Source of the DNA: CAXMNX01 sp964194845
GTDB taxonomy: Bacteria; Pseudomonadota; Alphaproteobacteria; Rhodobacterales; Rhodobacteraceae
DNA: 6,818 nucleotides
Reading direction: 5' to 3'
NCBI GenBank assembly: GCA_964194845.1
Contig: CAXMNX010000051.1
Coordinates: 1-6,818, forward strand
Below, piece after piece: positions 6,311 through 6,818 of the stretch. Each line of letters starts with the position of its first letter. The stretch's first letter is position 1. Made by a program: the position numbers and the translations under genes. Below the pieces are notes generated by a model. It was not told where the DNA came from. It searched no databases and saw nothing but the letters and a program-made list of their open reading frames with translations.

Positions 6311-6429
6311 TGGTTTGCCATCTATCCGCTCAGCAATGCCTGTGAACGGTATGTTTCAGCTGTCTTTACATCTGCCGAGGCTTTGTCACATTAAGACAGG
6401 CAAACCCGATAAGTCGACGCTGCCCGAGA
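6311..6429. other. Non-coding gap between the phosphatase gene and the transposase
   Basis: This short region holds no convincing gene. CTGTCTT (6360-6366) and AAGACAG (6393-6399) are inverted copies but 26 bases apart with no T-run, so I do not call a terminator. A possible insertion-sequence end lies at about 6379. Confidence 0.5.
6379..6394. repeat. Possible terminal inverted repeat of the IS6-type element
   Basis: GGCTTTGTCACATTAA lies about 50 bp beyond the transposase stop. It resembles the GG(C/T)-x-CTGTTGCA / GGCTTTGTTGCA ends common in IS6-family elements. The other end lies outside the window, so it cannot be paired here. If correct, the 8-bp target duplication would be TCTGCCGA (6371-6378). 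Confidence 0.35.
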
Positions 6430-6818
6430 TCAAGCAGCCAAAATCTCACGCCACTCAGCGAATGCTGAGGCACGCGTTTGACGAAGAGTTCGCCGCGAGA
6501 TCAGATGACGCTGCAAATTGAAATGGTTATAGATGGCATCGTGTACGGACAGAAAACGCTGCATTGATCCGGGTGATTTGAACCGTCCCATTCGGCGTTC
6601 TCGTCTGCGCATCGGTTGATGCGATACCTCGGCTCGATTGTTCGAACGACCACCTGTGACGTGGATGTGGGACAGCCCCAGGTCACGCAGGGCAGCCGAA
6701 TATGAACCCAGTTTGTCGGTGACAATCTCAGCGGGAATGTATCCCTGCTTTTTTAGTAGTTTCCGCATAAGTTTAAGAGCCGCACGCTTGTTTCGGCGAG
6801 ATTGGGCCAGGACTTCAA
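6430..6818 (-). CDS. IS6/IS240-type DDE transposase, C-terminal part (5' end outside window)
   Basis: The reading frame is open from the window edge to the TGA at 6432-6430, giving 128 residues; an internal ATG at 6768 is not the real start. The visible protein begins EVLAQSRRNKRAALKLMRKL, then has IVTDKLGSY with the second catalytic Asp, NNRAEVSHQP with the catalytic Glu, RRRERRMGRFKSPGSMQRFL, and the end block HDAIYNHFNLQRHL. These are hallmarks of IS6-family (DDE_Tnp_IS240 domain) transposases, about 230 residues in full, which move by replicative, cointegrate-forming transposition. No frameshift is seen in the visible part. The gene points towards the kinase-phosphatase unit, so it converges with it. 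Confidence 0.88.
   Translation of the reverse strand, partial: EVLAQSRRNKRAALKLMRKLLKKQGYIPAEIVTDKLGSYSAALRDLGLSHIHVTGGRSNNRAEVSHQPMRRRERRMGRFKSPGSMQRFLSVHDAIYNHFNLQRHLISRRTLRQTRASAFAEWREILAA

Noticed and set aside
6360..6399. Inverted repeat CTGTCTT/AAGACAG as a terminator for the phosphatase gene
   Set aside because: The 26-base loop and lack of a T-run make it unconvincing, and it may straddle the IS boundary.
6315..6521. Plus-strand 68-codon open frame over the IS boundary
   Set aside because: It overlaps the transposase 3' end on the opposite strand, has no good ribosome site and no recognisable features.
1..6818. CRISPR arrays, tRNA or rRNA genes, phage or toxin-antitoxin genes
   Set aside because: No regularly spaced repeats, cloverleaf-like sequence, rRNA segments or matching protein families were seen.

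Overview
The window reads as part of an alphaproteobacterial genome, probably from the Rhodobacterales/roseobacter group. That placement is an inference from the moderately high G+C, the gene style and the family types. No rRNA, tRNA or taxon marker is present, so it stays tentative.

Left two thirds (1-4695, minus strand): a compact operon for a binding-protein-dependent ABC importer of the peptide/opine/nickel (PepT, Dpp/Opp) class. The order in transcription is solute-binding protein (4695-3082), DppB-type permease (3007-2045), DppC-type permease (2043-1090), DppD-type ATPase (1093-65), and the first 24 codons of a DppF-type ATPase (72-1, cut by the window edge). The last four genes are separated by 1 bp or overlap by 4-8 bp. 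The binding-protein gene is separated from them by 74 bp that hold a GNRA-capped hairpin.

Centre (4696-4913): a 218-bp divergent control region. It holds two AAGCGCTT-core palindromes of the kind bound by LacI/GalR-family repressors, one near each divergent gene. One of them fills the spacer between a good -35 box and a plausible -10 box of the importer promoter. Between them lies a perfect 9-bp inverted repeat built from two back-to-back TTGACA boxes, and next to the right-hand operator is a second, unrelated palindrome. No LacI-type repressor gene is visible in the window.

Right (4914-6310, plus strand): a two-gene unit joined by a GTGA stop/start overlap. It encodes a small P-loop kinase resembling dephospho-CoA kinase/UPF0200-type nucleotide kinases, followed by a phosphatase of the inositol-monophosphatase family with its metal-binding motifs intact.

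Far right (6311-6818): about 120 bp of non-coding DNA, then the 3' part of an IS6/IS240-type DDE transposase on the minus strand that runs off the window. The insertion sequence may have landed just after the kinase-phosphatase unit.

Working picture (inference): one LacI-family repressor co-regulates import of a solute by the PepT transporter and its handling by a kinase and an IMPase-fold phosphatase. LacI regulators mostly sense sugars, and PepT-class importers are known to carry sugar-phosphate opines (the agrocinopine Acc system, which also includes an IMPase-like phosphatase). A sugar-containing or phosphorylated solute is therefore a reasonable first guess, but the substrate cannot be read from the sequence.
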